DNA of 64,000 nt from Cranoglanis bouderius. Its lineage: Eukaryota; Chordata; Actinopteri; Siluriformes; Cranoglanididae. Positions 1 to 12,432 of the stretch are shown here, piece after piece. Position 1 is the first letter of the stretch. Each line of letters starts with the position of its first letter. A model generated the notes under the pieces. That model worked only from the letters and a program-made list of their open reading frames with translations. It searched no databases and was not told the origin of the DNA. A program made the position numbers and the translations under genes. The DNA is taken from NCBI GenBank assembly GCA_023630585.1, contig CM042558.1, positions 14,483,300 to 14,547,299 of the forward strand, written 5' to 3'.

Positions 1-27
1 GGCTTAATGTATTAATGTATGGTGTAG

Positions 28-130
28 GGCTGGGCGATATAATATCAATATCGTGATAAATGATTACTGCAATATCGTAATTTTTTTTTTAAAATGTGCT
101 GTTATTTAACATGGTGAACCTTTCTTTAAA
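28..130. mobile_element. hAT-like terminal fragment
   Basis: TAGGGCTGGGCGATATAAT followed by TATCGTGATAAATGATTACT is a typical end of the widespread GGGCTGGGCGATAT-type vertebrate hAT repeats. The rest of the element is missing or lies inside the next repeat. Confidence 0.6.
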
Positions 131-221
131 GAAATATGGAAGGAGACTCCAGTGTCATCGCTTTGCAACAATGAGAAGTCCACCATGGGAAAGTCTTCAG
201 GACAAAGGATTTTGTCTTATT

Positions 222-257
<36 letters not shown>

Positions 258-600
258 CTAATAAGGGGAATTACTGTTTTCAGCTGCTATAACATAAGTG
301 ATAACAGGAATTAACTTATTTTCCACAGACACATTAAGTGTAACTATAAGTGGATAAAAGTATGTATTTTATAAAAGTATGTGAATTTTTTTTATAATAA
401 TTTTAAAAAAAAAACTTATTTCACAAAACTGCTGTTCTATAATGGGAATGAAACACTTTAGGACATGCTGTTACTGAAAAATATTCAACATGGCAAGAGT
501 AACTCTGCTTCGCATCGGGCCGCATCACACCACCCCACCGTGGTTTATTCCTAGTCTTTTATTCCGTAATAAACTGTCCAAACATATAGTAAAATTTAGG
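98..600 (+). repeat. unclassified hairpin repeat, copy 1
   Basis: Contains the diagnostic GGAAGGAGACTCCAGTGTCA (138) and, at its 3' part, GGACATGCTGTTACTGAAAA. A (GA)n tract (228-255) sits in the middle. Confidence 0.7.
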
Positions 601-2450
601 TCTGTTCACGGTTAAAATTTTAGCTTTGTTTTCTTTGAAAATGATTTAATTGAGTCGTACCTGCAGAGACCTTGGAATTCTGCAAGTCCTGTATCAGGAC
701 TGTTCTCTATCTAGGTGTTACACTAATGAAGGAACCACAGCTATGAGAGCATGCTGTGGGACCGCATTCGTTGATTCGAGCCAATCAATTATTTATCTGT
801 TTAATTCCCAGCTTTATGAGGAGAAACAGTAAGGTTAAAACATGTGGGCTTGAGATTTGGTGAGGTGTGTGAGAAGAGACAAGCAGTAATAATGATGTCA
901 TTTCTTATTCACATTAGAACAAGGAACGAAAATGAAAAGGAAATTACGCTGTTATACAAATAGTACTCCTAAAAGGTCATTTGTGATGACCACAATCCGT
1001 TTCACTCTAAGAGACTTGGTGTCCCAGCATCCTTTGGTGCAAAAGGCATTAAAGCCCTGCTGATGGCCTGCTCTTTTGAAATAAGTGCTTAATGCATGGC
1101 CGGAGGCCAGGAGACTGTACGTTATAAATAAAGTTTGCCTTTTCAGCCGTGCGGACCATGCTCTTTTCATTTCCCCCTAAATTAGGGGCCAAATCTCTGC
1201 GCCCATCAGGCGGAACAATCTAATTTGAGAATGACTCGGACTGTGTGCGCGCAAGCGTGTGGGCATAATTGAATGTTTGCAGTTCAGTGCTGATAAAGTC
1301 GGCATGCTGACGCAGCTTGCATTTGTTACTGCCAGCCCGAGCTTTGCTGACTGAGCATCGTGCGCAAGGCTATCTTGAGCTTTTTGTTGGCTATTTTGGG
1401 GGGCATCAAAAAACCTCATTTGCATTTGCGCTGATATTTCAGTATGAAAACAAAATATACCACATTAGCATGCACTTTAAAGCTTTAACCATCAGGAATA
1501 CAAACCATATAATAAATGGATTCTAGGCACTTTTTCTGCTTAATGGGAAAATAAGGTAGAAATGGAAAGAAAACGTGTACGCTGGAAGACACTGTATGTT
1601 AGGATGGAGAATTCGCCATAATTTAACAAGATTGAATGAATGTCAACAATTCAGCGTACGAGCTGCATATAATGCATCATAAATCAATACAAAAGACACT
1701 AATTGGCATCCTGCTTAATTAAGAATGATTCGCCTGTAAGGTGACTTGCAGCATAAACATTTTTTTTTTAATAATCTGTATGTGAATGTCTACAGATGAT
1801 TTAGCATTTAGCAAGCTTTACTAAATCATTGTCTAATTACAGGCCACTCTAATAAGTCATTAATATTAGCTTCAGCAAGACTACACGAAGACATGAAACA
1901 TCATGCTTTCCGAATTAGGAACTCAGAATCAGCTGAGCTCAAATCCATCATCCTGTCCGTTGTATGTACGTCTCAGGGGAGAAAGTTCATCGACCCCTCC
2001 ATTTCGCCACATCTTGTTTCTGGCGTGCATCAGCTGAAAGCCTATTTTTGATTACATCATCTTGCTGCTGTCAACATTTGTAGCGCCGAGTTTGTTTGTT
2101 TTAACGTGACAGACATAACTTAATCCCAAGTGTTTCGTTAGTCGTGGAATGCAGGAACTTGATGCACGGCTGGAAAAGTTGCATCTGCTGAGTTGACACA
2201 AGCTACGTTTATTAGCAATTGTGAGCAATCAGCTGCTCCCTGAGCAGAATTTAGACTATGCGCAATCCAATATGGTGAAACGTAAACAAGTTGAACTAAA
2301 TATTTTTCCACCTGAAGAACTGATGGACATGGGTAGATCAAATTTCACACAAACTAAATTGAGTACCTGTGTTTAATGATTCGATCCTAAAGAATTCTTT
2401 CAGAGTTTAGTTTTTTTCCCAGTCCCTAATAGTGCTCATTTATATTAGTC
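601..2450. other. no gene; low-repeat sequence, candidate conserved noncoding DNA
   Basis: No coding exon or known repeat is visible. Parts (about 1010-1440 and 1640-1760) are of mixed composition, with homeobox-type TAATTA and octamer-like ATTTGCAT motifs. This is what conserved noncoding elements often look like, but no comparison was possible. Confidence 0.3.
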
Positions 2451-2506
2451 GGGGGTGGGGGGGGGGGGGGGGTTCTTGAGCTCTGATAATAAACAAAGTT
2501 CTTTCA

Positions 2507-2805
2507 TTTATCTTTAACAGCCACTTATCGTGGACAGAGCTGCAGTGGATCCAAAGCCCATCCCAGGAACACTGGGGGCAAAGTGGGAAAATTTACCCAG
2601 GATGGGACACAAGTCCTTCGCAGGGCACCATGCACACACATTCACACCTAGGGGTAATTTGGTGTGGCCAATCTGATTACCAGCATGTTTTTGGGAGGTG
2701 GGAGGAGACAGGAAAACCTGGAGGAAACCAGAAACCACAGCTCCTGACCAAAGCAGGGATCGTGGAGCTTTGAGGCAGGAACACCCATTGTGCCACAGTT
2801 CCACG
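2507..2805 (+). mobile_element. degenerate SINE
   Basis: Contains CACATTCACACCTAGGGGTA, GCATGTTTTTGGGAGGTGGG and CCTGGAGGAAACCAGAAACC, the body of the 59730-type SINE. Preceded by an (G)n run at about 2451-2472. Confidence 0.8.
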
Positions 2806-3958
2806 TAAACATAGTGCCACGTCTTCAGATTTGCAAATTTACATCAAGCAATGGGGGAACAAAACCCTGCTGATCTCCTGAGATTTTCACACAGAACAGT
2901 CTATAGAGTGTACCTAGAATAGCATGGTAAAAGAAAAAAGAAAAAACATCCAGTGAAATGCAAGTCTGTGGATGGAAATGCACTGTTGAGAGATCAGAGA
3001 AGAACGGCGAGACTGGTACGAGTCGATGGGAAGGCTACAGTAACTCAAATAACTCGCTCTTTACAACCGTGGTGAGCAGAAAAGGATCAAACCTTAAGGC
3101 GGATGGCCTAGAAACCACTTCTGGGTGGTTACTGGACAAGAATCTGAGGCTACACTGACAACACAGGCTCACCAAAACTGGAGAGTTGAAAATTGAAGAC
3201 TGGGCGCTGAAAAATGGTCCAACTGTACCAGCTCTCCCCTATTACTGGAATATGAATCTGCTAAGCCAATAATACAGTATCCTTCTACTAAACTAGCTCA
3301 CAGGCTGCAACCCTGTCACCATGGAGTATATCCACATTGATTGGCACAGCCATGGTTTCCTCATTAGTCAAAAGTAATTGACAGGACATACACAAAACCT
3401 GGCACCATTACGCATCCTTACAAACAAGCTTCCATCAATTGCTGACAGAGGCGATGCGGGATCGACTCATTTACCGCTCCTGCTTTTGATCTCACACATG
3501 CGCCACGTCGAGACACCATTTTCTCCATTTGAAGTATGGAGGAGTCTAAAATGAATAGCAGACTGTAATTTATCTTCCGTGTGCATTCAGTCTGTTAATG
3601 GCCCCTTTCTCACAGAAAGCAGGACATTCCATTAAACCGAAATAACAACCACAAAGGCGCAAAGTGTATTTTGCACACACGTTGCGTGTGATTACACCTT
3701 TTCTGTCGCTCCTGTTTTGAAACCTTAACCACCAGTTTGCAGCTCGCTCCTGCACACAGTAGCGTGATTGGTAGAACAAAGACAACATCTAGAACTCAAG
3801 CGTGCATTTTGTTTACTCTCGTCAATTAAATCAACACACCGAGCACACAGTCGAGCAGACTAATGCAAGATGTTGTGGTGGGATTTGTTTATTTGTAAAA
3901 TATGTTTGGTGAAGCAGTGCTGCAAAGTTCATGTTTAGTCTCAAGTTAGAATGAAGAG

Positions 3959-3991
<33 letters not shown>

Positions 3992-4729
3992 GATTCCTTC
4001 ACAGCATGGCTCTTTCATTTGGCTGTCATCCACCTAGCACAACATCTGAGAGACAAACATTCAATATTTGTCTCTGTGTCTTGGCTTGTAACAAGCCAAA
4101 AATCTGTTCCTCTTCAATGAAATTTTCTTTATGCGTCCACTGCTCTAGTATACAGATAATTAGAGGACATGCTCCATTAATGTTTATTTTTATGAAATAA
4201 AGGAAACTAGCATATTGAAAATTGTGTATCAGTGAAAAATGATCATGTGTTATTTCTAAAACAGATGGCATATACAGTGAATCCAAGCCTTTTCAGGGCA
4301 AAGTAGCTAAAGCGTGCTCAAAAAGTCACTAGAAGTTGCCAGAGGACATCCTTCGCTAATTTGCAAATGCACTGAATTATGATCATTTGCATATCAAAAT
4401 GTGAAGAGGGATTTTTTTCCTTAGAAGGAAGACACCTAGAACAGAAGAATAGAATAAACTAGACTTTTAGACTAGAAAACGATAGATTATAACATTTATT
4501 AAAAGTCGTTGAAATTCATCATCTTTGGTAAGAGCAAACACCACAAACTAATTTATGTATTTACAAAATAGAGTCAATCTAATTATGTATTTAATTTTTT
4601 TTTTTTTTTAATAAAATTAAAAAAAAAAAAAAAAACAGTTGGACTAAGTATTTACATATTTACAAACTAGTCAAACTACAGTTCCCTCAAAGTACTGGAA
4701 CAGCAAGGCCAATCCTTTTGTTCTTGCTA
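2806..4729. other. no gene seen
   Basis: AT-rich unique-looking sequence with a poly-A run at 3959. The short open frames show no family features, codon bias or splice context. Confidence 0.5.
3959..3989. repeat. poly-A run
   Basis: Thirty or so consecutive A bases, with no recognisable retroposon body directly to its left. Confidence 0.85.
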
Positions 4730-5305
4730 TACACTGAAGGCATTTGGGCTTGAGATCAGAAGGTGAATAATGACACGACAGATCAGTTTCGATTTCCTGA
4801 TATTTACATCTAGATGAGTTAAACAACTTAGAACATAGCACCTTTTCTTTGAACCCACCCGTTTTTCCAAGTGATCAGACATATTGGAACATGTGACCGG
4901 CAGGTGTTTCTTGTTACCCAGATGTGCTCTGAAAATCAATCGGAGCCATTCCCAATACAACAATCTGGAATGTCCTGATAAAGAAAGAAACCACTGGTGT
5001 ACCAACAACCAGACGTCGAAAGGGTTGGCCAAAGAAAACAGCAGCAGCTGATAAACATTGTGAGCGCTGCGGGGAAAAAAAAACAGAAAACAACAGTCAG
5101 TGACATCACCAACAACCTCCACAGGGCAGGAGGGAAGGTATCATAATTCAACATTCGAAGAAGTCTTCAAGAGTATAAATATAGAGGCCATACCACAAGA
5201 TGCAAACCACTCATAAGCAGTAAGAATCGGAGAGCCAGATTGGAATTTGCAAAGAAATACAGAGATGAGCCACAAAAGTTGTGGAACCAAGATTAACCTT
5301 TACCA
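4730..5305 (+). mobile_element. Tc1-like element 5' half, decayed
   Basis: The region 4840-4935 (AAGTGATCAGACATATTGGA, GTTTCTTGTTACCCAGATGT) is the leader of another Tc1 family. 5095-5285 encodes a transposase N-terminal region in broken frames: SVTSPTTSTG, then CAAGATGCAAACCACTCATA and GAGATGAGCCACAAAAGTTG. No right end is seen. Confidence 0.75.
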
Positions 5306-5486
5306 TCCCAAATATTCAATTACTTTGTTTACAATAGTGTTAGATTTATTTCTTGGTTTGATTTCTTGTACTAACATCAGCAATCAGCTGATATAACAAT
5401 CAGATCATTATGACTAAATAAGCACAAGCACTGGTAAGAACATCATAATTATACAGAGAGCAATAAGTATACAGTATTACCTATAC

Positions 5487-6014
5487 TAGAGGTCGACCTC
5501 TATATGATAACAGATTGCTGGAACTATCGGCAAAAATCCACGCTGATAGTTTTTCCCGGTTGCGTCTGTTGCAGGAGCGGCTGAGAAGAGTCCACCGTCA
5601 TTATACGAGAGCGGCCTCTAGAGGCGAAATCAAAACCATCACTGACAATTTTTTGTTGTGTTATTTGAAGTGTTATTTTTTTATTCAGTTTGGATGTCTC
5701 TATTTTTATTTCTTATTTGGAGTGTTACTTTTTGGTTCAGTTTGGATGCATCTCTTTTCTATACTTTAATATTTATTATTAGGGAATATATATTAATATT
5801 TATACATTTTTCATTTTAAAAAGTATAGTACATTTTCATGGTAAGGTCAATACTGTTTATTTTTATAATAAAGTTCAGCAATATTTTACTCTGTCTGTTA
5901 TATTTTCATTCAGTATCAATTTTAAAAACTCAAAAATCAGTTGATTAATCGGTTATCGGCAGGTACTGCTCAACTTAGTTATCGGTATCGGTAAAATCCA
6001 CCGGTCAACCTCTA
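5487..6014. mobile_element. hAT-like element with TAGAGGTCGACC ends
   Basis: Ends TAGAGGTCGACC and GGTCAACCTCTA, with inner TATCGG-rich repeats at the right end (GGTTATCGGCAGGTACTGCT). The flanks ACCTATAC and ATCTATAA agree at six of eight bases, as expected for a worn 8-bp duplication. The middle is AT-rich with no transposase visible. Confidence 0.78.
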
Positions 6015-7518
6015 ATCTATAAAAATTTATTTTCTGAACATCCAATGCAATAATTCTCAAAAGAGGGAGTAGGGAGTTAAAAAACAAACTAGGCTGCAGA
6101 CTACTTAAATATGCTCCACTATAGCATGTGCGTGGTTGGACACACCCAAACCATTTCGTGGCATCTTAAATACACTACTTTTGTGCTTCAGGTTGCTCTA
6201 ATGTATGACACAGATTACATGAGCGATTGGATCAGGTGATGCTGAAACGTGAGCGTCAGGGGCAAAAGTGGCATCTAGGCGTGTTATGTATTCATTAGCT
6301 AATCCACTATCTTAACATTGTAGAGAGAAAAAAGGTCAAAGCTTGAGGAAACTGCCTCAGAATCAGAAGAGATTGTAATGAAAAAGGCCACATATCATCT
6401 GCAGTGTGAAATTGGTTTGGGTTTCTTAAATCACACAGAGCAACATTGACAAACACCCTGCCAGGTATCAGGCTGTGCCAGCAAACTGTCTTCCAAATAC
6501 ATTGTTAGGACAGTTAAAGTATTGCATGATAAATGCAATTTTGTAGATTTTTAAATAATATTTTAATCATATTTCTGGATTTTTTTAATCATTTAGAATC
6601 TATCTACATAATACTTTACATTTCATTTTTTTTTTAATTGTATTTAAACTTAAAATTAAGCATCAGGAAATGCATGCAGTAACCATTGATAAATATCAAT
6701 TTACATGGAAAAAATTGTATAAGTATACACCAAGCCATACTTGTTGTTCTGCATTACATGTGTGATTCTTTTTAGCACTTTATATATGTTACTGTCTCCA
6801 AGAAAGAAAGAAAAAAAAAGTGTTTAAATATCAATATAGATATTGACCTTTAAGTAGGACGTCTCTTTTACCATATTCCAGAGCCTTAAGATTAAAGAAT
6901 ACGATTTGTTTCCTACATGCAACATTATTGTCCTGAAAGCATCTAAAAACATATTTTGCATCATCCTGAACCCTATTTTTATTGTCCCTGGGAAGACAGG
7001 ATGGTGTTAATGTAGAGCCTTTGATTGGTCACTGGGAATGATGGTGATAAGTCAATCGGACCTCTCAACTTATAACCAGCAACTGTGATGTGAGCTGGAG
7101 AGCTGTATCGAGTGCAGGATAGTTATTAACACTTGCTCAAAAAGCAAGATTTGTCACCAGGCTCTTTTGGGGGGGGCTAAAATGTTGCTAAAATATTCTA
7201 AAAGGTTGCCAGGTGGAACATCAAGAAGAGTGACATCTAAGGTGAGAAAGGAGGACAGAAATAAAAAATTTTTTTTAAAAAGAGAGAAAAAAGTAAACGG
7301 CTGGAGAAAATGATAGATAGTTCTGACAGACCTTTATATGTGAAACTGATGGCTCTCATAAACAGAAGTTGGTCCTGCTCAAACAAACACATGGAGCAAG
7401 AAGATGAAACTGAACTGCTGAGTGCACCAGACTCACCTCATTACACTCCATATTTCCTGCTGACACAAGCTCGTTATTAGCTATACAGTCTACCTGTCCT
7501 ACACACAACACCTGCCTA
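6015..7518. other. no gene seen
   Basis: AT-rich sequence between two DNA transposons, with homopolymer runs. Nothing coding is recognisable. Confidence 0.5.
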
Positions 7519-7901
7519 CAGTGCCCCCCACTAATATTGGCACCCTTGGTAAATATGAGCAAAGAAGGCTGTGAAAAATTGTCTTTATTGTTTAAACTTT
7601 TGATCTTTTGTTAAAAAAAAAAAATCTCACAAAATACTCTGCTGTCATGGATATCAAACATTTGCAAACAACACAGGTTTAAAAAAAATCTTTGTTAAAT
7701 ATATGTGTCGCACAATTATTGGCACCCCATGAATTCATATGATATGAAAAATATATCTGAAGTATATTTCCATTGACATTTTACATTTTTAGTACATCTG
7801 GGTGACTAGGAACAGGAAATTCTTCAACCATGACTTCCTGTTTCACAGGGGTATAAATATGAGGTAACACATAGGCCAAATTCCCTTAGTCGTTCATAAC
7901 A

Positions 7902-9036
7902 ATGGGTAAGACCAAGGAATATAGCTGTGATGTGCGGAAAAAGGTTGTTGAGCTTCACAAAATGGGAAGTGGCTATAAGAAAATAGCACAAGCATTGAAA
8001 ATGCCCATTTCCACCATCAGGGCAATAATTAAGAAGTTCCAGTCAACTGGAAATGTTATGAATCAACCTGGAATTGGACGTGTGTCTATATTGTCTCAAC
8101 GCACTGTGAAGAGGATGGTTTGAGTGGCCAAAAAATCTCCAAGGATTACAGCTGGAGAATTGCAGAAGTTAGTTGCGTCTTGGGGTCAGAAAGTCTCCAA
8201 AACTACAATCTGAAGTCACCTACATCACCACAAGATGTTTGGAAGGGTTTCAAGAAAAAAGCCTCTACTCTCATCCAAAAACAAACTTAAGCGTCTTCAG
8301 TTTGCCAGACACTACTGGAACCTCAAATGGGATCGGGTTCTATGGTCAGATGATCAGTGGTTAAGACGTTGGGCTACTGATCGGAAGGTCGTGAGTTCAA
8401 ATCCCAGCACCGTCAAGCTGCCACTGTTGGGCCCTTGAGCAAGGCCCTTAACCCTCAATTGCTCAGATGTATAAATGAAATAAATGTAAGTCGCTCTGGC
8501 TAAGGGCGTCTGCCAAATGCCATAAATGTAAATATGGAAAAGTACCTTATGCCCACGGTTAAATGTGGTGATGGCTCTTTAATGTTTTGGGGCTGTTTTG
8601 CTGCCAGAGGACCTGGACATTTTGTTAGGATGCATGGCATCATGGACTCTATTAAATATCAACAGATATTAAATGAAAACCTGACTGCCTCTGTCAGAAA
8701 GCTTAAAATGGGCAGTGGTTGGATCTTCAAGCAGGACAATGATCCAAAACGTACATCAAAATCAACACAAAAATGGTTTACTGACCACAAAATCAAGGTC
8801 CTGCCATGGCCATCCCAGTCCCATCCCAGTCCCCTGACTTGAAACCCATAGAAAACCTGTGGGGTGAACTGAAGAGGAGAGTCCACCAGCGTGGACCTGG
8901 AAATTTGAAGGATCTGGAAAGATTCTGTATGGAGGAATGGTCTCAGATCCTTTGCCATGTATTCTCCAACCTCATCAGGCATTATAGGAGACTCAGAGCT
9001 GTTATCTTGGCAAAGGGAGGTAGCACAAAGTATTGA
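7902..9036 (+). pseudogene. Tc1-like transposase pseudogene
   Basis: Starts MGKTKEYSCDVRKKVVELHK, the paired-like helix-turn-helix DNA-binding end, and contains the catalytic-region motifs LWSD, KQDNDPKRTS and SPDLKPIENLWGELKRR. It is broken by a TGA at 8121-8123 (the copy at 54525 has CGA there, so probably CpG decay), by the SINE at 8354-8532, and by an 11-bp tandem duplication at 8811-8832 that shifts the frame between the second Asp and the Glu of the DD34E triad. Confidence 0.92.
8354..8532 (+). mobile_element. tRNA-derived SINE inside the Tc1 transposase
   Basis: A tRNA-like head with a B box (GAGTTCAAATCCC), a body reading CTTGAGCAAGGCCCTTAACC, and the tail TAAGGGCGTCTGCCAAATGC shared by many teleost SINEs and L2-type LINEs. 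Compared with the copy at 54525, about 65 bases of transposase target are missing at the insertion point. Confidence 0.88.
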
Positions 9037-9166
9037 CTAAAAGGGTGCAATAATACTTGCACACCTATATGAGTGTTTTTGAACAAAAGATCAAAAGGTT
9101 AAACAATAAAGACAATTTTTCACAGCCTTCTTTGCTCATGTGTGCCAATATTAGTGGAGGGCACGG

Positions 9167-9993
9167 TATATGCCTTGTGGCCTAAAATAAGTTCATCAAC
9201 ATCAGTATGGAATAAATGTAGATATTTTTAGCGAGGTAAAACCTAACCTTGTTCTACGTATATCAGAGGTGCCAACACTGCTAACATGAAAATCCTAGCA
9301 AGCAGAATTTTACCGCAGAAACCCTACGGTATGTTGGCGAACAGGACGACTTTTTTTTTTATGAACCTACTGCTACCTAATAAACATCCTCCATTTTATA
9401 CCATTCAACAAACCCACAGTCCAGCCCACCTGTTTTCTAATGACTCATGGATTCACAGCAGAACATTCATCACAGTATGAGTATAAAATGCACATGGAGG
9501 TGTACAAAGGCAAATCTGGACTATATTTGGTCTTGCCACCTGATGAAAGGGTTATATAATATGCCTGATTGTAACCAATATATAAGTTGAAATGCTAAGC
9601 TAAACAACAAGCGTTTAAAAAAAAAAACAGACTGCTGCTTTCTTTACAAGCATGATAAGACCCGGCTCATTCAAATCCAAGCGGTAATGTAGCTAAGCAA
9701 TAAGCTGCTGTAAGCTCCTCTCTCCTTGTCATTACAAGACATGATAGGGTTTAGCCAAAAACAAACTTTATGATTAAATATATTTTGCCACTTGTTTCAA
9801 ACTGATGGTACTAAATCGGCCATGGCATGTTTGGAATCTGAAGTTTGCATTTCTTTTTAGTTAACAAGTAGGGAAGCATACGCTTCCCTACAAGTTATGT
9901 CAGAAAGATCGTATTTACAAGTTGAACCTACATGAACGCCACCACAAAGTCGTAATTACGAGCAGAAAACCTGAGTTTCCGAGTTGAGGGGCG
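9167..9993. other. no gene seen
   Basis: AT-rich spacer between the Tc1 element and the RTE LINE. Confidence 0.5.
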
Positions 9994-10625
9994 TTTTCTT
10001 CTTCTTCTTCTTTTCCTTTCGGCTGTTCCCTTCAAGGGTCGCCACAGCGAATCATCTGCCTCCATCTAGCCCTATCCCCTGTATCCTCTTCTCTCAGACC
10101 GACTACCTTCATGTCCTCCTTCACTACATCCATAAACCTCCTCTTTGGTCTTCCTCTCGGCCTCCTGCCTGGCAGCTCTAACCTCAGCATCCTTTTACCG
10201 ATATATTCACTCTCCCTCCTCTGAACATGTCCAAACCATCTCAACCTGGCCTCTCTAACTTTGTCTCCAAAACATCTCACATGTGCTGTCCCCCTGATGT
10301 ACTCATTCCTGATCCCATCCATCCTCGTCACTCCCAAAGAGAACCTCAACATCTTCAGCTCTACTACCTCTAACTCTTCCTCCTGTCTTTTCCTCAGTGC
10401 AACTGTCTCCAAACCATACAACACCGCTGGTCTCAGTACTGTCCTGTACACCTTTCTTTTCATTCTTGCTGGTACTCTTTTATCACACAACAGACCTGAC
10501 ACTTTTCTCCACCCATTCCAACCTGCCTGCACACGCTTCTTCACCTCTTTTCCACACTCCCCGTTGCTCTGGACTGTTGACCCTGAGTACTTAAAATCCT
10601 GCACCTTCTTTATCTCTTCTCCCAG
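9994..10625 (-). mobile_element. RTE-type LINE, 5'-truncated copy
   Basis: Minus-strand copy ending in a short (AAG)n tail (9994-10014 read in reverse) after AAGGGAACAGCCGAAAGG. The upstream end is cut at 10625 (CTCCCAG), the usual 5' truncation of LINE insertions. Confidence 0.88.
10032..10604 (-). pseudogene. C-terminal end of RTE reverse transcriptase
   Basis: An open 190-codon frame: FKYSGSTVQSNGECGKEVKK, LRPAVLYGLETVALRKRQEE, MLRFSLGVTRMDGIRNEYIR, RLRWFGHVQRRESEYIGKRM and a final ARWRQMIRCGDP. This is the region after the catalytic YxDD block in RTE-clade LINEs. Endonuclease and catalytic domains are missing because of 5' truncation, although the remaining frame is still open, suggesting a fairly recent insertion. 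Confidence 0.9.
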
Positions 10626-12363
10626 TAATCATAGTGGAATCAATGGATGCAACATCTGTAGTTGACGGTAAATTTGTTGAAATTGAAGGTTTACTCGTCT
10701 CAGAAGCTGATTTCAGTTATTATGTGCATGGTATATGCAGCAAGTTATTGTCAGGCTTTTTTTATTTACAGTAAAACAAGCTAACTGCCTGCGCAAGATA
10801 CGATACCACTGTACAATTACGATATAATATGTAACGATAAAGTTTACAGTGGCGTCATAAATTGATGATAAACGTAAAAAAGCAGAACCCTAGAAGTAGA
10901 GTTAAAAACCTTGCTGTATTTTTTATTGTTAATTAAGAAAAAGTACACAGTTTTCATGAAAAATGAAAAAAAAAACCTTAAACTGTAATATCTATTAATT
11001 CTCCAACTTTAAACAAAAGTAATGTGTTATTTTTGATTTTACAAAACATAATTTTACAAAATCAGGCCTTGTAAACATAAAGCTCTAGAGGTCAAAGTGT
11101 TGGTGCGAGGTTTGTGATTTATTAACTCTCAGTTCTACCATTTAGCCATTTATAACTCATAACCAATTGAACAATCGCAACAATTAACCAATAACAACAA
11201 ATATAGCAACAATTTCACATTTTTAAAGTTTATTTGTTAATAATGGCTGCATTTTGCCCTTACATGAGTAACAGCGTTGACATTTTTTTTAACCGTAGAA
11301 TTAGCAAACACAGAAAATGTACTTAACTAGCGTCCATGATATCCACAGTTAGCATCTATGAGAACGTTGGAGGCTTTCTAATTATTTACTTTTCTTATCA
11401 TTTAGAATTTACGTAACAGGATTGTACTTTCAAAACGGACCTCTTCAGCCAATATCACAAAAAAATGACAAAAAATGAGAGCCCTTACTTTGTCTTCTCA
11501 AGGATCTTCCCTTCATCTTCAGGATGTTTGGATGATGAAAAGTGCTGTTAAATATGTGACGGAGTGGAATATATCCCGAACTTGTAATTATTGGAAGAAG
11601 AAAAAAAAGTGCAAATTCAAGCTGTCAGTTTAAAAAAGCATTTATTAAAAAAATGTTTTTAAAAAAATTAAAAATCACGCATTTAAAATTCAAGGAGTGA
11701 AAATGGCGGGTCGAACCATTCAGGGAAAACATCCGGGAGCGAGCCAAGTTCTAATCAAACTCCATGACAACACACCTGTGAGCTCATGGCGGGGAGGAAG
11801 GGGGGGCTTCATTTTATTACTTGTCTAATGGGGATGCATGGGGCCAGGAAGAGGAGGTACCTACTGGTGTTTGCCTCTATTTTAAGTTGCTTGTGCTACA
11901 TTTTCTTGATACGAAATCCAGTTAAATGCCAGTGATATTGTTTAACACCTGCTGGAATGCCCGGTCCCAGTCCGCGGGCTGTACAGCGCTCTAGCTTTGG
12001 CACAAGCGGGCAGCATCAAGGAGCGCTGGATGTTACCGTAAAACCTAGTATATAAGTGCATTCATTTTCTGCGGCCGTCATATGCTAAAGCATGGCTGGA
12101 TTCGTCGACAAAACTCTCTTGTAATAGCTTCTAGTTGATCAGTTAACGATGAATTTTAACTTGATTTCGTAAAACAAAAGTAGATAACAAGAACAAGATG
12201 CTTGGTTTCTAGCTGTTTTTTTTGTCGGCCAATAAAGCCAAGCATGTTCAGCAGATGGCCGCCGGAATGTGTGCGCGTAGATATGGGGGTTTACGGTATC
12301 CACCAGAGGCCTGCCGGAACAACTGCTGCTCGTCTGATCCAAACTAGAGCGCCGTCTGTCTGA

Positions 12364-12432
12364 CTCTCTCTCTCTCTCTCTCTCACACACATACACACAC
12401 ACACACACACAGACAGAGAGAGAGAGAGAGAG
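12364..12432. repeat. compound microsatellite (CT)n(AC)n(GA)n
   Basis: A (CT)n tract, an (AC)n tract with one ATAC interruption, and an (AG)n tract follow one another. The outer tracts are complementary, so the whole can fold on itself. Confidence 0.9.

Larger units (their letters stand above)
7519..9166 (+). mobile_element. Tc1-like transposon, near full length, broken and carrying a SINE
   Basis: The element is bounded by TA dinucleotides (7517-7518 and 9167-9168) and long inverted repeats beginning CAGTGCCCCCCACTAATA and ending TATTAGTGGAGGGCACGG. The inner inverted repeats extend over at least 90 bases (GAAGGCTGTGAAAAATTGTC and its complement). Length is about 1.65 kb, usual for Tc1. A tRNA-derived SINE sits inside the transposase gene. 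Confidence 0.92.

Noticed and set aside
4727..5122. 131-codon minus-strand open frame
   Set aside because: It lies on the opposite strand of a decayed Tc1 element leader and has no conserved features.
8354..8532. tRNA gene suggested by the B box and tRNA-like head
   Set aside because: It continues into a SINE body and tail, and similar copies occur at 16107, 16655 and 52051; a genuine tRNA cloverleaf is not present.
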